Positions 61,763 through 64,000 of a stretch of 64,000 nt of DNA are shown piece after piece (within the stretch, counting starts at the first letter, position 1; each line of letters opens with the position of its first letter). This DNA comes from Paenibacillus wynnii (GTDB lineage Bacteria > Bacillota > Bacilli > Paenibacillales > Paenibacillaceae). Where the stretch lies: the NCBI RefSeq assembly GCF_000757885.1, contig NZ_JQCR01000003.1, positions 1,240,001-1,304,000 on the forward strand, given 5' to 3'. The notes below the pieces were generated by a model. That model had not been told where the DNA came from and did no database searches. It saw only the letters and a list, made by a program, of their open reading frames with translations. The translations under genes were made by a program, and so were the position numbers.

Positions 61763-62224
61763 CTACAGCTTTTCTCTAATGATATTGTTAAGTAAAACGT
61801 TACAGCCCGCATCCATCAAATTATAAACCTGCTCAAAGTTACCGGTGAAATAAGGGTCTGGCACTTCCCTCAATTCCTCTTCAGGCAAGAGATCCATGAA
61901 AAACAGCAATTCTGCATCTTCCCCGCCGGACAGCTTACGAACATTGCTTCCATTAGACTTGTCCATACAAACTATATAATCGAACTTGTCAAAATCATCA
62001 CTGTCTACCAAACGGGCTGCAATTCCCTCATAACCAATTCCATTCTGATCCAGAATTCGGCGGGTACCTTCATGAGGAACCTTTCCAACATGCCAATCTC
62101 CAGTTCCTGCAGAATCAATTGAAATTTCTTGGGAAAGACCCTGCTCACTGACCTTATGACGCAACACAGCTTCCGCCATAGGTGATCGACAAATATTTCC
62201 AAGACAGACAAAAAGAACTTTTAC
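61763..62224 (-). CDS. Low-molecular-weight protein-tyrosine phosphatase
   Basis: The 153-residue phosphatase has the P-loop VLFVCLGNICRSPMAEAVLR at the start, the IDSAGTGDWHVGKVPHEGT segment, and the acid loop with catalytic Asp in EVPDPYFTGNFEQVYNLM. The loop has Ile in GNICRS, as in YfkJ-type enzymes, not Thr as in the arginine phosphatase YwlE. GTG 62224 has GGAGGTG nine bases upstream, so I prefer it to the TTG at 62242. It may reverse kinase activity in envelope or stress signalling. Confidence 0.93.
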   Translation of the reverse strand, partial: VKVLFVCLGNICRSPMAEAVLRHKVSEQGLSQEISIDSAGTGDWHVGKVPHEGTRRILDQNGIGYEGIAARLVDSDDFDKFDYIVCMDKSNGSNVRKLSGGEDAELLFFMDLLPEEELREVPDPYFTGNFEQVYNLMDAGCNVLLNNIIREKL

Positions 62225-62393
62225 GATCTCTTCCACCTCCAAGGGCTAACTTCCTGGTCAAATTTCGCAATCTCGACGATGAGACGCACACTTCTTATTT
62301 TAGCGTTGTCCAAGGCAATTGTACAACTTTTCAAAAGACATTATACTAGGTCAAGATTACAAACTTTAATGATTAATGAAAAGGAGGCTTGTG

Positions 62394-63035
62394 ATGCCAT
62401 CCAAAAGAGTCGTAATATTTGCAGGTGGAGTACTTTCTAACGAATATTTAAGTGTAATAGATGAAGAAGATTTTATTATCGGCGCCGATCGCGGAGCCTT
62501 GTTTCTGATATCTAACGGTGTTACCCCAGATATTTCAGTAGGTGATTTCGATTCTATTCCTGCTGAGGCCCTCAAACAGGTTGAAGCAGGAAGCAAGCAA
62601 ACCATAACTTGTGACGCCGTAAATAAAGATTTGACGGATAGTGAAATGGCGCTTGATCTTGCCCTGAACACACAACCCGACCACATTTTGTTATTGGGAG
62701 TCACCGGCACACGGATCGATCATACTTTAGCCAGCATTCAAATGATGACTAGAGCGCTTCAACGTCAGGTTAGTTGTTCCGTTATGGATTGTAATAACTA
62801 TGTCACTCTTACAGGATCTCAAGCCATTGTAGAAGAACGAGGCTATACTTATGTATCTTTACTGCCGTTAACTCATGAGGTAACCGGGATCACCCTTGAG
62901 GGATTTCAATACCCACTCACCAACGCCACATTGAAGCTTGGGCAATCTTTAGGTGTCAGTAATAGGTTGGCTTCTCCTACAGGAACAGTCACTATTGAGA
63001 GTGGATTACTGCTCATCATTCAGAGTAAAGATTAA
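62394..63035 (+). CDS. thiN: Thiamine pyrophosphokinase
   Basis: The 213-residue enzyme makes thiamine diphosphate from thiamine and ATP. It has the bacterial ThiN motifs GADRGALFLISNG, SVGDFDSIPAEAL, KDLTDSEMALDLAL and LLLGVTGTRIDHTLASIQMM. The C-terminal beta-domain has TLKLGQSLGVSNRLASPTG. ATG 62394 has AAGGAGG seven bases upstream, whereas ATG 62376 has none. It stands alone. Its product is the cofactor of PdhA, though that is not a sign of linkage. Confidence 0.96.
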   Translation: MPSKRVVIFAGGVLSNEYLSVIDEEDFIIGADRGALFLISNGVTPDISVGDFDSIPAEALKQVEAGSKQTITCDAVNKDLTDSEMALDLALNTQPDHILLLGVTGTRIDHTLASIQMMTRALQRQVSCSVMDCNNYVTLTGSQAIVEERGYTYVSLLPLTHEVTGITLEGFQYPLTNATLKLGQSLGVSNRLASPTGTVTIESGLLLIIQSKD

Positions 63036-63089
63036 ATTACATAGTCCATTTAAAGACATGGTTGTAACTTTTGATTCAAAAGATAAATG

Positions 63090-63128
63090 TCGGGAATCCC
63101 TTGCTATTAAAGGGTTTCTCGGCATTTT
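63090..63128 (+). terminator. Terminator after thiN
   Basis: A stem with a few imperfect pairs (AATCCCTT side against AAGGGTTT, extended by TGTCGGG and TCGGCA) is followed by six T at 63125-63130. Confidence 0.7.
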
Positions 63129-63327
63129 TTAGTTTACACTAACCTGTATATATTAATTTTTTGTAACTTTTAATGAATTTTTAATAAAACGCTTTCATCC
63201 CTTACTGCGCCTCGATTTGAACTCTCTCAACCAATATTTAGGACATAGATATTCTGCTATACTTCGAAACAGGCAAACAAACAAACTAAACAGTATAGAC
63301 AAACAAACCATGGAGGTATATCACAAC

Positions 63328-63837
63328 ATGAAAAAGCATCAGTGGTTCAAACAAGCAATTATTGTAGGAATAAGCACTACTATTGGACTTACCACACTTA
63401 TGGCAACTGGAGCAGGAACATCACCCGTTGCAGCAGCATCCGTATCAGCTACTTCGAAAGGTCAAAAAATCGTAAACTTGGGTAAAAACTATTTAGGCGT
63501 AAGATATGTATTCGGAGCTTCGACTTCCACTACCAGATATTTTGACTGCTCATCATTCACGAAATATATTTTCGGTAAATACGGTAAATATCTGCCGCGT
63601 ACTTCTGTGGCCCAATCCAAAGTAGGCGTAGCGGTATCGAGAGCCAATCTTCGTCCTGGCGATCTTGTATTCTTCTCCAGCGGAAGTAGAGCAACCGGTC
63701 GTAATGTAACTCACGTAGCTGTTTATGCCGGAAATGGAAAAATTCTGCACACTTACGGCTCACCGGGAGTAACAATTTCGAGTCTTACCTCAGGAAATTG
63801 GAACAGAACTTATTTGAAAGCCCGCCGTGTACTGTAA
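63328..63837 (+). CDS. NlpC/P60 family secreted peptidoglycan hydrolase
   Basis: The 169-residue protein has a signal peptide (lysine start, then ITTIGL-like hydrophobic stretch, cut near PVAAASVSA) and a single NlpC/P60 domain. The catalytic Cys is in TRYFDCSSFTKYIF, the His is in VTHVAVYAGNGK, and the third polar residue is the His in ILHTYGSPGV. It should cut gamma-D-glutamyl bonds in wall peptides. There is no SH3 or LysM domain, so it is a minimal enzyme. ATG 63328 follows GGAGG at 11 bases. The frame opens upstream from 63217 but without family sequence. Confidence 0.93.
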   Translation: MKKHQWFKQAIIVGISTTIGLTTLMATGAGTSPVAAASVSATSKGQKIVNLGKNYLGVRYVFGASTSTTRYFDCSSFTKYIFGKYGKYLPRTSVAQSKVGVAVSRANLRPGDLVFFSSGSRATGRNVTHVAVYAGNGKILHTYGSPGVTISSLTSGNWNRTYLKARRVL

Positions 63838-63861
63838 CAGCTCTAAACCATAGAGTTTAGG

Positions 63862-64000
63862 CTATGATAGAGAATTGGGATCAGCATGTGGCGTCGTATC
63901 CGGCGCCCTCAATACATAACCGGTACCCCGTACCGTATGAATCAGCTTGTTCCGATATCCTTTATCAACTTTTGCACGTATATGCTTGATGTATACATCA
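63862..64000 (-). CDS. OmpR-family response regulator, C-terminal end (partial)
   Basis: The minus-strand frame enters the window at 64000 and stops with TAG at 63862-63864. The 45 visible residues are the end of an OmpR-type winged helix. They start with the recognition helix (DVYIKHIRAKVDKGYRNKLI), followed by HTVRGTGYVLRAP, and a short polar tail. The receiver domain lies outside the window. A hairpin-like CTCTAAAC/GTTTAG pair lies just beyond, between it and the NlpC gene. Confidence 0.85.
   Translation of the reverse strand, partial: DVYIKHIRAKVDKGYRNKLIHTVRGTGYVLRAPDTTPHADPNSLS

Overview
The window reads as a chromosome segment of a low-to-moderate GC, facultatively anaerobic Gram-positive of the Paenibacillus type. 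The indications are AGGAGG-type ribosome binding sites with frequent TTG and GTG starts, a T-box in front of proS, Staphylococcus/Bacillus-style nar-nre nitrate respiration genes, a YwiC-like protein, a YrzQ-like DUF3918 protein, ThiN, and a pdhABCD operon. The genus is inferred from gene content, not from a marker gene. I saw no rRNA, tRNA, CRISPR array, phage or intact insertion sequence.

Region 1 (1-2950) has the start of an MFS transporter facing left, divergent from an ArsR-type regulator, followed by a HAD hydrolase and a membrane-anchored DsbA-like thiol oxidoreductase. Region 2 (3052-15341, all minus strand) is a nitrate respiration locus. In transcription order it holds a YwiC-like membrane protein, narG, narH, narJ, narI, a hairpin, nreA, nreB, nreC, a terminator, a nitrate transporter carrying a C-terminal PAS domain, and moaA. 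Nitrate is imported by the transporter and reduced by NarGHI with NarJ as assembly chaperone. MoaA starts molybdenum cofactor synthesis, and NreABC senses nitrate and oxygen. The PAS domain on the transporter is the most unusual domain architecture here.

Region 3 (15578-33852) is an accessory zone of single-gene or two-gene units with uneven base composition. It contains a Cof phosphatase, an APH-like kinase, an AraC-GyrI regulator, a MerR gene with a small membrane protein, a TagA/WecG glycosyltransferase, a collagen-like protein, a MarR-PaiA pair, a methyltransferase, an ECF sigma factor with a VOC protein, a SMI1/KNR4 protein, an Eis-like acetyltransferase, an acyltransferase-3, a lipoprotein, an RCC1-repeat protein and a DapA-like aldolase. 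At least four broken genes lie among them: a methyltransferase fragment joined to a GyrI-like remnant, a MarR gene without its DNA-binding region, and a second methyltransferase remnant. A short motif with core CCGTTAGCG recurs between these units.

Region 4 (34042-50463) is housekeeping and envelope functions: topB, a DUF326 copper-binding protein, T-box-controlled proS, gltD without its large-subunit gene, thyA-dfrA, a two-component system with an FtsX-type ABC transporter, an alpha/beta hydrolase, and a PadR-fetA-fetB metal-export-like cluster. Region 5 (50511-64000) has a two-gene acyl-CoA dehydratase activase system with a tandem iron-sulfur ATPase, then the pyruvate dehydrogenase operon with a clear promoter and upstream direct repeats. 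An esterase, a low-molecular-weight phosphatase, thiamine pyrophosphokinase, an NlpC/P60 hydrolase and the 3' end of an OmpR-type regulator finish the window.
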